Assembly: GCA_022567015.1 (NCBI GenBank)
Contig: JADFHR010000168.1
Coordinates: 1-7,094 of the forward strand
Reading direction: 5' to 3'
DNA length: 7,094 nucleotides
From: Pseudomonadota bacterium
GTDB lineage: Bacteria; Pseudomonadota; Alphaproteobacteria; Rhodospirillales; 2-02-FULL-58-16
Shown piece by piece: positions 1-6,406 of the stretch. How positions within the stretch are numbered: the stretch's first letter is position 1; each line of letters begins with the position of its first letter. The notes beneath the pieces were generated by a model. The model did not search any database. It was not told the origin of the DNA and was given only the letters and a program-made list of their open reading frames with translations. Both the position numbers and the translations under genes were made by a program.

Positions 1-41
1 TCCACCGCCGCGGCCGCCGCCGTGCCCGGCCCGTCCGTCAT
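1..41 (-). CDS. Start of second importer permease (OppC/DppC-type presumed), cut by window edge
   Basis: An ATG at 41-39 opens a minus-strand frame reading MTDGPGTAAAAV before the window ends. It overlaps the stop codon of the upstream permease in an ATGA arrangement (38-41), which usually means translational coupling. A strong Shine-Dalgarno sequence, GGGAGGAAG, lies 5 to 7 bases upstream on the minus strand. The visible residues are a polar, alanine-rich N-terminus with no diagnostic motif. The product is inferred only from position: in peptide-type ABC importers the OppB-like permease is normally followed by an OppC-like partner, which often has a variable hydrophilic N-terminus before its first membrane helix. 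That a coding sequence starts here is well supported; its identity is an inference. Confidence 0.6.
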   Translation of the reverse strand, partial: MTDGPGTAAAAAV

Positions 42-1036
42 CGCGTGCTTCCTCCCTGCAGACGGATGCGCGGATCGAGGGCGGCCAGCGCGAGGTCGGA
101 GATGAGCACCCCGACCACCGTGAGGGTGGCCAGGAACATCAGGAACGATCCGGCAAGGTACATGTCCTGGCTTTGCAGGGCGGCGATCAATATCGGTCCC
201 GTGGTCGGCAGCGACAGCACGATGGCGACCAGTTCGGCGCCGGAAATGACGCTTGGCAGAAGGCTGCCGATGTCGGCGATGAAGAAGTTGATCGCCATGC
301 GCAGGGGATACTTGATCAGCAACCTGAACGGGGGCAGGCCCTTGGCGCGCGCCGTCACCACGTATTGCTTCTGCAGCTCGTCCAGCAGATTCGCCCGCAG
401 GCGCCGGATCATCGCCGCGGTCCCCGAGGTGCCGATGACGACGACCGGGATCCACAGGTGCGCGAGGACCGACAGAACCTTGTCCAGGCTCCACGGCTGG
501 TCGAGGAATTGGGGGTCCATCAATCCGCCGATGGACGTGCCGAACACGACGTTGGCCAGGTACAGCAGGATCAGGGCAAGCAGGAAGTTCGGCGTCGCCA
601 GGCCCACCAGCCCGATGAAGGTGAGGCCGTAATCGCCCCAGCTGTACTGATGGGTGGCCGAATAGAGGCCGATGGGAAAGGCGATCATCCAGGTGAACAG
701 AATCGTCGCCACGGATATCAGGATGGTCAGCACCAGGCGGTCGCCGACAACCTCGGAAACCGGCAGGCGGTATTCGAAGGAATACCCGAAATCGCCCTGC
801 ACCATGCCAACCAGCCAGTGCAGGTAGCGCTGGTGGGCGGGCTTGTCGAACCCGTACTGGGCGCGCAGGAACTCGATCTCTTTCGGATCCACGGATTCGC
901 CCTGGCTCTCCAGCTCGGCGACATAGCTTTCCAGGTAATCTCCCGGCGGCAGCTCGATGATGACGAAGACGATGAGGCTGATGGCCAGCAACGTGGGGAT
1001 CATGATCAACAGACGGCGAACCACATAACCGATCAT
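38..1036 (-). CDS. ABC importer inner-membrane permease, OppB/DppB type
   Basis: This 332-residue protein is a membrane subunit of a peptide-class ABC importer. It forms half of the channel with the partner starting at 41. The N-terminus has the OppB hallmark: a basic start (YVVRRLL), a first helix at about 9-29, then the ELPPGD turn. A periplasmic segment follows with YGFDKP and GDFGYS motifs (about 61-86). The BPD_transp_1 core has helices near 100-125, 136-165, 188-210, 250-275 and 290-320. The cytoplasmic coupling loop that docks on the ATPase is visible at about 225-245 (VVTARAKGLPPFRLLIKYPLR). The C-terminus ends in the family-typical LDPRIR. Length matches the family. The ATG at 1036 is preceded by GAGGAAG with 5-base spacing. 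It follows the binding-protein gene after about 98 bases and overlaps the next gene by ATGA. The ligand is unknown. Confidence 0.93.
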   Translation of the reverse strand: MIGYVVRRLLIMIPTLLAISLIVFVIIELPPGDYLESYVAELESQGESVDPKEIEFLRAQYGFDKPAHQRYLHWLVGMVQGDFGYSFEYRLPVSEVVGDRLVLTILISVATILFTWMIAFPIGLYSATHQYSWGDYGLTFIGLVGLATPNFLLALILLYLANVVFGTSIGGLMDPQFLDQPWSLDKVLSVLAHLWIPVVVIGTSGTAAMIRRLRANLLDELQKQYVVTARAKGLPPFRLLIKYPLRMAINFFIADIGSLLPSVISGAELVAIVLSLPTTGPILIAALQSQDMYLAGSFLMFLATLTVVGVLISDLALAALDPRIRLQGGSTR

Positions 1037-1067
1037 GGGGTCTTCCTCATCGCTTGCCTCGGGCCGC

Positions 1068-1084
1068 CCCGCCCGACGGGCGGG
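1068..1084 (-). other. GC-only hairpin between binding-protein and permease genes
   Basis: CCCGCCC (1068-1074) and GGGCGGG (1078-1084) are exact inverted repeats around a 3-base loop. They sit in the 98-base gap between the binding-protein stop and the permease start. No T-run follows on the minus strand, so this is not a standard intrinsic terminator. In several ABC importer operons a stem at this place protects the upstream mRNA and lets the binding protein be made in excess over the permeases. That role is plausible here but inferred. Short GC palindromes are common in DNA of this composition, so confidence is limited. Confidence 0.4.
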
Positions 1085-1134
1085 CAGCGGTAAATCCCCC
1101 GCGGGTGCCGCCGTCGACGTGGAGCCATTGGTCC

Positions 1135-3055
1135 CTACTTACCCGACTTACCCGCAAACCAGAACGTATCCGGTTTATAGATGCCGAAATAGGCGCCGGG
1201 GTTCCAGGCGTAGATACCCTCGGCCGGCACGTTTCTCAGCCGGTTGTTGATGACGACCGGCTGCAAGGTGCTGTTGACGATGCCGATGGTGAAAACCTGC
1301 TCGGCGTGAATGTCCAGGATGCGGCGCCAGATGCGCTCCCGCTCCGCCCCACCGGTGGCGCGGCGCCACGCCGTGTTGAGTTCCACGAGCTCCCGCACCG
1401 GCGCCATGTCCGGCGGCTCGCCGGCCCGGCCGCCGGTTTCGGCGTATTGCCCCCATTTCGGCCAATGCAGTTGGTGTTTCGTCGTCGGTGCCAGCTCTTC
1501 GGGACTCATGTCCGGGGCCGGGAGTCCGTTGGCGAGGCCGGCCCAGACGGACATGACCGTCTGCCCGGAGAAGATGCGTCTGCGGAACACCTCGCGTTGG
1601 GCGGGCTTGGAAAACAGCTTGATCCCCGCCTTCAGCCAACTGTCGTGGATCAGTTCAAGGATGTCGGTTTCCTCGGTACTTTCCCCGGCCGTATCGATGA
1701 TGATGTTGAGCGGCCGGCCGTCGGGCAACAGGCGGATGCCGTCGCCGGTGCGTTTGGTCAGGCCCATGTCGTCGAGCAGGGCGTTGGCGCGCTCCACGTC
1801 GAACTGGCTCCATGCCGTCTGGTAGCGCGCCCTATACAGCGGACTTTCGGGCAGGACCGTGTTGGCGCTCTCGCGGGCGAGGCCGAAATAGACGACCTGG
1901 TTTATTTCGTGGCGGTCGATCGCCAGGGAAAGGGCGCGCCGGAACCGGACGTCCCGCAGCACCGCGCGCCACACCGGATCGGCGGCATTCAGATTGGGAT
2001 AGAGGGCCTTTTGCGCCCCCTTTGCGGTGCGCCACAGGCGGACGGTGAAGCCGTTGCGCTTCTCGCCCTCTTTAAGGAAGGTGTAGTTGTCGAATCGCAA
2101 ATACCGGGCCTGCAGGTCCGCGTCCCCGGCCCCCGTCTTGGCGGGAATCATTCTGTTGGACCCCAAGGACATGATCACCCGGTCGATGTAGGGGAGTTGC
2201 CTGCCCGCCGTGTCGATGCGGTGGTAGTAAGGATTGCGGGTGAAGATGAAGCGTTCGGACGGCGGCCGGGTCGTGTTCACCCAGGGCTGGAGCGTCGGCA
2301 GACGGGGATTGTCGGACCGGTACTGGCGATCCTTGGACTCATGCAATCCCGCCCAGTTGCGCATTCCCGCTTTCCGCACCTGGCGCCGGAGCATGGCCGG
2401 ATCGGCGTAGCGGACGTGAAATCGCTTCAAATAGTGGGCCGGCCGGTAGATGAACAGCGGCGCCGCCGCCGCCAGCGCCGGCACGAAATAGGGATTGGGC
2501 CGGGACCAGGTGTAGCGGACCGTGGTCTTGTCCAGGACCTCGAATCGCGGCGGCTGTCCGTCGATGAGCAACACCTTGGTCAGCCCGAACGGCGACAGCT
2601 CGGCGTTTCCGGCCACGTCCTCCCAGTAGTAGCGGAAGTCCTCGGCCGTAAAGGGATGGCCATCGGACCACCGGTGTCCCTTTCTGAGACGCAGGGTGAA
2701 TTCACGGCCCTCGCGCACGTCAAGGCGCTCTAAGATGTCGGGAACGATCTCCCGTCCGGGGTTGTACGCAACCAGGCGGGCATAGCCGTACACCATCATC
2801 ATGCGCACGTCCTTGGGCTTCGCCATGAGCAGGCGCAGATCGCCGCCATAGCGCCCGAGACTCTGCCCCGTTCCGTTCAAGGTCACGATGGACGGGGTTT
2901 CGGGCACCCTTTCCCGCACCGGCGGCAAATCGCCCACCGCCACCGGATGGCCCAAAAAAGGGCTCCAGCAGCTTCGCCGGCGGGGCCGCCGAAGCCGGGG
3001 CGAACGCCCAGGCGAGGACGGCGGCGATGGCGATCAGGGCCCGGGCCGGCTTCAT
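1135..3055 (-). CDS. Periplasmic solute-binding protein, family 5 (peptide/nickel type), frame-broken near its start
   Basis: This is the ligand-binding subunit of the importer, of the SBP_bac_5 family. The body is one open frame of about 605 codons ending in TAG at 1135-1137. It has the family pattern: LPPVRERVP and GRYGGDLR near the mature N-terminus, the SBP_bac_5 signature RKGHRWSDGHPFTAEDF about 125 residues into the repaired protein, and a late RFRRALSLAIDR helix typical of peptide-binding members. In the same frame the only start at the left end is a TTG at 2955 with no signal peptide. In the next frame a typical signal peptide begins with ATG at 3055: [19 protein letters not shown], then an ASA cleavage site near residue 23, then [11 protein letters not shown]. 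Joining the two across a +1 shift within 2951-2959 gives about 639 residues and the expected family N-terminus. The repaired start overlaps the ATPase stop by ATGA. A weak GGCGGGA lies upstream of the ATG. The break is either a real mutation or a sequence error. Confidence 0.88.
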
Positions 3056-4952
3056 GACGTCGACATCCCGCCAGATCCCGGGGGTCCGTGTCGACCGCGG
3101 CGAGAACGAAATGGCCGTCTCCCACGTCGACAAGACGGCACGGCCGCGACTCACTCACGGCGAACGGCTCGGGCCACGCCGCGGGATCGGAAATCGTTCC
3201 CGTGCCCGCGGCCGTGAAATCAAGCCTGCGGTCAAGGTCCGGATAGGGCACGGCCGCCATCAGGGCGCGGGTGTAATAATGGACGGGATTTCGGAACAGG
3301 ACCTCGCGCGGCGCCATTTCCACCAGCCTGCCGCGGCACATGACGGCGATGCGGTCCGCGATGTAATCGACAACCGCCAGATTGTGCGAGATGAACAGGT
3401 AGGTCAGGCCCAGCCCGGCCTGCATGTCCTTGAGAAGGTTGAGGATCTGCGCCTGTATCGAGACATCCAGCGCGGACACCGGCTCATCGCAGATCAAGAG
3501 GTCGGGTTTGAGGGCCAGGGCCCGGGCGATGCCGATGCGCTGGCGCTGCCCGCCGGAAAAGCTGTGCGGGTAGCGGTTGAGAAACCGCGGGTCCAGGCCC
3601 ACCATGTGCATCAGTTCCTTGACCATCTCCGCTTGCGAATCGGCGTCGCCGATCCGGTGGATGACCAGGGGTTCGCGAATGATGTCGAACACGGTCATGC
3701 GCGGGTTCAGCGAGCCGAAAGGGTCCTGGAAGACCATCTGGATCTTTTGCCGGTACGGCAGCAGGTCGTCGTTTTTCAGGGACAGCAGATCGACCGGTGT
3801 CCCGCGGTCGTTGAAGACAACGGCGCCCGCGTCCGGCGTCAGCGCGCGCATGATGATCTTGCCGATGGTCGTCTTGCCGCAGCCGCTCTCGCCGACAAGC
3901 CCGAAACATTCCCCCCGTTTGACATCGAACGTGACGCCGTCCACCGCGGTCACGGAATTCTGCGAGTTCCCGTTCAGGATGCCGACTTTGCGGGGTTCGA
4001 AGCTTTTGCGCAGACCGCTGACCCTGAGCAGGGGTCCGGCATCGTCCGCCCCGGGCGGCCACGGCGCCTTGGCCGTAAGCATGGGCCCCGGTTCATGGTC
4101 GATTTCGCGCAGCGGCACCAGCCGTTCGCCCGCCTTCATGTCGAAATGGGGCACGGCCTTGAGCAGGGCCTGGAGATAGGGATGGCCCGCTTCGTCGAAA
4201 ATGTGTTTGACGGTCCCGCTTTCCATGACCTGGCCCTGGTAGATCACAACCACCTCGTCGGCGATGTTGGCGACGACGCCCAGATCATGGGTGATCATCA
4301 GGACCGCCATTCCCAGTTCGCCCTGCAGGTCCTTGATCAGCTTCAGGATATGGGCCTGGATGGAAACGTCGAGCGCCGTCGTCGGTTCGTCGGCGATGAG
4401 CAGCGCCGGGCGGCAGATCAGGGCCATGGCGATCATCGCCCGCTGGCGCAAGCCTCCCGACAACTCGAACGGATAGCACGTCAACGCCGCTCCGGGGTCG
4501 GGGAAGCCGACCAGGCGCAGCATGGTCCTGGTGATCTCGCGGCCTTCCTTTTTGGAGACCTTGCGGTGCAGATGCAGGGCTTCGCCGACCTGATCGCCGA
4601 TGGTGTGCAGCTGCGAAAGCGAGACCATGGGCTCCTGGAAGATGATGGAAATGCGGCGCCCGCGGATGGCCCGCATCTGGGGGCTGTCCGCGGAAAGGCT
4701 TGCGATATCGACCGTGCTCCCGGGGTGCTCCGGATCGGCAAACACGATCTGGCCGCCGGCGATGCGCGCCGTATCCGGCAGGATGCCCATGATGGCCTGG
4801 GAAATGACCGACTTGCCGGACCCGGATTCGCCGACCAGGGCGACGCTCGATCCGTGGCGGATGCGGAAAGACACGCCCCTGACCGCCCGGACGACGCCGT
4901 CCAGCACGTGGAACTCGACCTCCAGGTCGCGGACGGCCAGAAGGTCGGTCAC
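2883..4952 (-). CDS. Fused double-domain ABC ATPase of the peptide-type importer (DppD-DppF/YejF-like)
   Basis: Two nucleotide-binding domains in one chain power the importer, as in YejF-like ATPases. Domain 1: Walker A GESGSGKS (41-48), Q-loop Q106, signature LSGGLRQR (164-171), Walker B LLIADEP (184-190, catalytic E189) and switch H222. It is followed by an oligo_HPY-type stretch, [12 protein letters not shown]. Domain 2: Walker [10 protein letters not shown] (354-362), Q409, signature FSGGQRQR (465-472), Walker B LLICDEP (485-491, E490) and H523, then [12 protein letters not shown]. All catalytic residues are present in both halves. The start is a GTG at 4952 with AAGGGGAG upstream at 6-base spacing. 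The protein-like sequence ends with [14 protein letters not shown] near residue 618. After about residue 624 the frame becomes an Arg-rich shadow of the next gene and stops only at 2883. One missing base near 3077-3084 would instead end the protein at TGA 3054-3052, at about 633 residues, overlapping the binding-protein ATG. The tail as read is probably not real. Confidence 0.93.
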   Translation of the reverse strand: MTDLLAVRDLEVEFHVLDGVVRAVRGVSFRIRHGSSVALVGESGSGKSVISQAIMGILPDTARIAGGQIVFADPEHPGSTVDIASLSADSPQMRAIRGRRISIIFQEPMVSLSQLHTIGDQVGEALHLHRKVSKKEGREITRTMLRLVGFPDPGAALTCYPFELSGGLRQRAMIAMALICRPALLIADEPTTALDVSIQAHILKLIKDLQGELGMAVLMITHDLGVVANIADEVVVIYQGQVMESGTVKHIFDEAGHPYLQALLKAVPHFDMKAGERLVPLREIDHEPGPMLTAKAPWPPGADDAGPLLRVSGLRKSFEPRKVGILNGNSQNSVTAVDGVTFDVKRGECFGLVGESGCGKTTIGKIIMRALTPDAGAVVFNDRGTPVDLLSLKNDDLLPYRQKIQMVFQDPFGSLNPRMTVFDIIREPLVIHRIGDADSQAEMVKELMHMVGLDPRFLNRYPHSFSGGQRQRIGIARALALKPDLLICDEPVSALDVSIQAQILNLLKDMQAGLGLTYLFISHNLAVVDYIADRIAVMCRGRLVEMAPREVLFRNPVHYYTRALMAAVPYPDLDRRLDFTAAGTGTISDPAAWPEPFAVSESRPCRLVDVGDGHFVLAAVDTDPRDLAGCRRHEAGPGPDRHRRRPRLGVRPGFGGPAGEAAGALFWAIRWRWAICRRCGKGCPKPRPS
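2951..2959 (-). other. Frame break inside the binding-protein gene (T6/G3 run)
   Basis: On the minus strand the bases here read TTTTTTGGG. The signal-peptide frame enters this run and the binding-protein body leaves it one base ahead. Removing one T gives [16 protein letters not shown]; removing one G gives [16 protein letters not shown]. Either joins a signal peptide to a family-typical mature N-terminus. A homopolymer indel is the simplest reading. Programmed slippage cannot be excluded, but I see no stimulatory structure. Confidence 0.75.
3077..3084 (-). other. Probable one-base deletion at the 3' end of the ATPase gene (C5/G3 run)
   Basis: The minus strand reads CCCCCGGG here. The ATPase frame passes through it and then continues about 200 bases without stopping, inside the next gene. 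Adding one base changes the end to [11 protein letters not shown] and a TGA at 3054-3052, exactly overlapping the ATG of the signal peptide as ATGA. Neither of the other two frames gives such a clean end. This is inference from reading frames; the exact position within the run cannot be fixed. Confidence 0.6.
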
Positions 4953-4964
4953 GGGCGGCTCCCC

Positions 4965-4993
4965 TTGGTATTAACTCCGGATTTGCCTACAGT
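4965..4993 (+). promoter_or_regulatory. Weak candidate promoter for the acetyltransferase
   Basis: TTGGTA (4965-4970) and TACAGT (4988-4993) are separated by 17 bases and match the sigma-70 consensus at 4 of 6 positions each. They sit in the divergent gap between the ATPase start (4952) and the acetyltransferase. The -35 box lies just upstream of the ATPase ribosome binding site, so transcripts from opposite strands would start close together. The match is modest and could be chance. Confidence 0.25.
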
Positions 4994-5099
4994 TCCAGCC
5001 ATGGGCGGATTCATTGGGGGACAGGTCCCTGGCGGAATTTCCACCCGCATGTCAAAAAAATTTGCGTCATCACCAGGCGGCGCGCTTCGGGGCATGGGT

Positions 5100-5549
5100 A
5101 TGGACGTCGAAAGGATTCATTTCGAGGAACTGAAACGCTACTGGATCGAGGTGGAGCATTTCAAAAAGCCTGGCAAGAAGATCCGCGAGGTCGTACGCAT
5201 TCTGGGGCCGTACGAGTGTACCATCGATGATCCGCGCCGGGAATCGTACGGCCTGTTCCACGACGGTAAAATAATCGGGGTCACGCATCTGGTGCAGTGG
5301 GACGCCCGCTGGTTACGCTACCGCACGCTCAACGTGCGCACACCCTACAGGGGCCGGGACCTGGGCTGGACGCTGCTGCTGGGCGCCGTCGACCTGGACT
5401 GGCAGGACTGGAAGGTCCCCGGCAGGTACTTGTTCGGCTGGATACGGCGTCCCCATTTGTCCTGGTCCGTGGCCCACGGCTTCAAGGAAACCGGCGCCCG
5501 GTGGCACGAAGACCACATGGGCATGATTCGGCCGTTGTCGAGGATTTAG
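5100..5549 (+). CDS. GNAT-family N-acetyltransferase, small, substrate unknown
   Basis: This 149-residue protein has the GNAT (acetyl-CoA-dependent acyltransferase) strand and helix order. A two-strand opening, YGLFHDGKIIGVTHLVQW (50-67), is followed by the acetyl-CoA pyrophosphate loop region LNVRTPYRGRDLGWTLL (77-93), a strand YLFGWIRR (110-117), and a helix-turn SWSVAHGFKETGAR (121-134) matching the GNAT motif B pattern that ends in a GF. The loop reads RGRDLG where many members have RGxGxG, so one conserved glycine is Asp87. The start is uncertain. ATG 5100 has GGGG with 7-base spacing. ATG 5094, 5049 and 5001 are in frame, but the codons before 5094 (tca aaa aaa ttt) look unlike coding sequence here. 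It is divergent from the importer operon and convergent with the dioxygenase gene 88 bases on. The acceptor substrate cannot be inferred. Confidence 0.75.
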   Translation: MDVERIHFEELKRYWIEVEHFKKPGKKIREVVRILGPYECTIDDPRRESYGLFHDGKIIGVTHLVQWDARWLRYRTLNVRTPYRGRDLGWTLLLGAVDLDWQDWKVPGRYLFGWIRRPHLSWSVAHGFKETGARWHEDHMGMIRPLSRI

Positions 5550-5637
5550 CATCCTGCTCGTCCTTGGTATAAATCATTGATTCATGGATGGAAATCATCT
5601 GCGCCGCGCGGCAGGCCAAGCCATGGCCCCGCCGCCG

Positions 5638-6138
5638 TCATTTCCGGTCCAAGGCGCAGATGACCAGGTGCACGCGCTCCTTCCTGCTGGCGTTGATGGC
5701 GGTGTGGGTTTTGCGGGCGTCCATTTCGTAAAGGTGGCCGTCGGCGGGTATGTGACACAGCGTTCCGGTGTCGCCTTCCTTGAACATGATGTAGCAATCG
5801 GGGTTGGTGGTGATGGCGTAGTGATAGCGCAGCGACGAATCGGCGTGAATGGAGAGGCAGCTTTTCGGTGCCATCCGCATGAGCCGCGTCCGGCCATAGG
5901 GAAAGGGCAGCTTGTCGAGCAGCTCCTCGACCACGGTGCCGCGGAACTCCGGATTGATCACGGTGTAGTCCGAATCCCTGGCGCCGTCGGGCAGCCAGCC
6001 GATGTCGTGCAAGCGGTCTTCCGCGTCCGCGCGGCAGGTCACGGACAGCTGGGCGTGGCCGTCGAACAGCGGATACACGCGCTCCAGGACAGCGCGCATG
6101 GCGTCCAGGTCCGCATGGGTGTCGGTCCGGCGGATCAT
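5638..6138 (-). CDS. Small aspartyl/asparaginyl beta-hydroxylase-type 2-oxoglutarate dioxygenase
   Basis: This 166-residue single-domain protein belongs to the Asp_Arg_Hydrox (aspartyl/asparaginyl beta-hydroxylase) cupin fold. Family enzymes use Fe(II), O2 and 2-oxoglutarate to hydroxylate an amino-acid side chain. The core is complete: RLMRMAPKSCLSIHADSS supplies the HxD iron ligands (H98, D100), LRYHYAITTNPD is the following conserved strand, DARKTHTAINAS supplies the distal iron ligand H145, and ERVHLV gives the likely 2-oxoglutarate-binding arginine R155. There is no signal peptide or membrane helix, so it is probably cytoplasmic. It is much shorter than eukaryotic AspH and looks like the bare catalytic domain. 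ATG 6138 has GAGGT with 6-base spacing and an in-frame TGA 12 bases upstream, which fixes the start to this ATG or a later codon. It appears to be a single-gene unit with its own promoter. The substrate (free amino acid, peptide or protein) is unknown. Confidence 0.82.
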   Translation of the reverse strand: MIRRTDTHADLDAMRAVLERVYPLFDGHAQLSVTCRADAEDRLHDIGWLPDGARDSDYTVINPEFRGTVVEELLDKLPFPYGRTRLMRMAPKSCLSIHADSSLRYHYAITTNPDCYIMFKEGDTGTLCHIPADGHLYEMDARKTHTAINASRKERVHLVICALDRK

Positions 6139-6183
6139 CGCCGCACCTCAAACGGTTCAAAAATCGGTGCCTCCTCGCTGCTT

Positions 6184-6205
6184 GCCGCCACGGTACCGCG
6201 GCGGC
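6184..6205 (-). repeat. 22-bp near-perfect palindrome at predicted dioxygenase transcription start
   Basis: Arms GCCGCC (6184-6189) and GGCGGC (6200-6205) flank a central CGGTACCG (6191-6198). Ten of eleven position pairs are complementary and the remaining one is a G/T wobble in the RNA. It begins about where transcription from the 6210-6238 promoter would start, so it could be a repressor operator or a 5'-end hairpin on the mRNA. GC-only arms occur readily by chance in this genome, so the role is inferred. Confidence 0.5.
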
Positions 6206-6209
6206 GGTC

Positions 6210-6238
6210 ATTGTGCACAGCCCCGAATTCCCGGTCAA
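6210..6238 (-). promoter_or_regulatory. Candidate sigma-70 promoter of the dioxygenase gene
   Basis: On the minus strand TTGACC (6238-6233) and CACAAT (6215-6210) are 17 bases apart and match the consensus at 5 and 4 of 6 positions. The predicted transcription start near 6203 leaves a leader of about 65 bases before the ATG at 6138. An 8-bp palindrome, TGTGCACA (6212-6219), overlaps the -10 box. This is the best promoter match in the window. Confidence 0.45.
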
Positions 6239-6243
6239 ACGTG

Positions 6244-6290
6244 GCCGGTCCCGCGCATGATGCCGGCCGTCCGGCCGGTGCCGGTCCCGC
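6244..6290. repeat. 11-bp direct repeat flanking a GC hairpin
   Basis: GCCGGTCCCGC occurs exactly at 6244-6254 and again at 6280-6290. Between them CCGGCCG (6263-6269) and CGGCCGG (6272-6278) form a 7-bp perfect inverted repeat with a 2-base centre. The block lies just upstream of the dioxygenase promoter. No T-run follows on either strand, so it is not an intrinsic terminator. It may be a regulatory site or a copy of a dispersed GC-rich repeat. Confidence 0.4.
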
Positions 6291-6406
6291 CGATCACGCG
6301 AAGGCCCGCGAAACCGTCGACACAGGCTGGGAAAAGCGGACTGGAAACGTATCGTTGGGAATGCCGCGTTCGCGTGGATGCCGGCAGCGGTCGGGGTATC
6401 GCAGGC

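Noticed and set aside
173..1093. 306-codon plus-strand frame opposite the permease
   Set aside because: Gln/Arg/Asp-rich mirror of a hydrophobic membrane protein; typical antisense artefact.
1054..2733. 559-codon plus-strand open frame opposite the binding protein
   Set aside because: It lies antisense to a recognised binding protein and its translation has no domain pattern. Long antisense frames are expected where codon third positions are mostly G or C.
2951..3084. Programmed frameshifting as a regulatory device at the ATPase/binding-protein junction
   Set aside because: No canonical slippery heptamer in the right frame with a downstream pseudoknot or internal Shine-Dalgarno was evident, and two shifts of opposite sign in homopolymers are more simply indels or sequence errors.
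5050..5055. Perfect TTGACA on the minus strand upstream of the importer operon
   Set aside because: At 16-18 bases downstream there is no -10-like hexamer (CCAGGG at 17), so I do not call a promoter.
3027..5549. Very long plus-strand open frame (840 codons) opposite the ATPase gene
   Set aside because: Most of it is antisense to a clear double-domain ATPase and reads as Arg/Asp/His/Gln-rich shadow. Only its last 149 codons, in the same frame by chance, are the real acetyltransferase.
5541..5612. Possible terminators between the convergent acetyltransferase and dioxygenase genes (AGGAT/ATCCT; GCCGCGCGGC; AATCATTGATT)
   Set aside because: Stems are only 5 bp or lack a T-run on either strand, so none meets the pattern of an intrinsic terminator.
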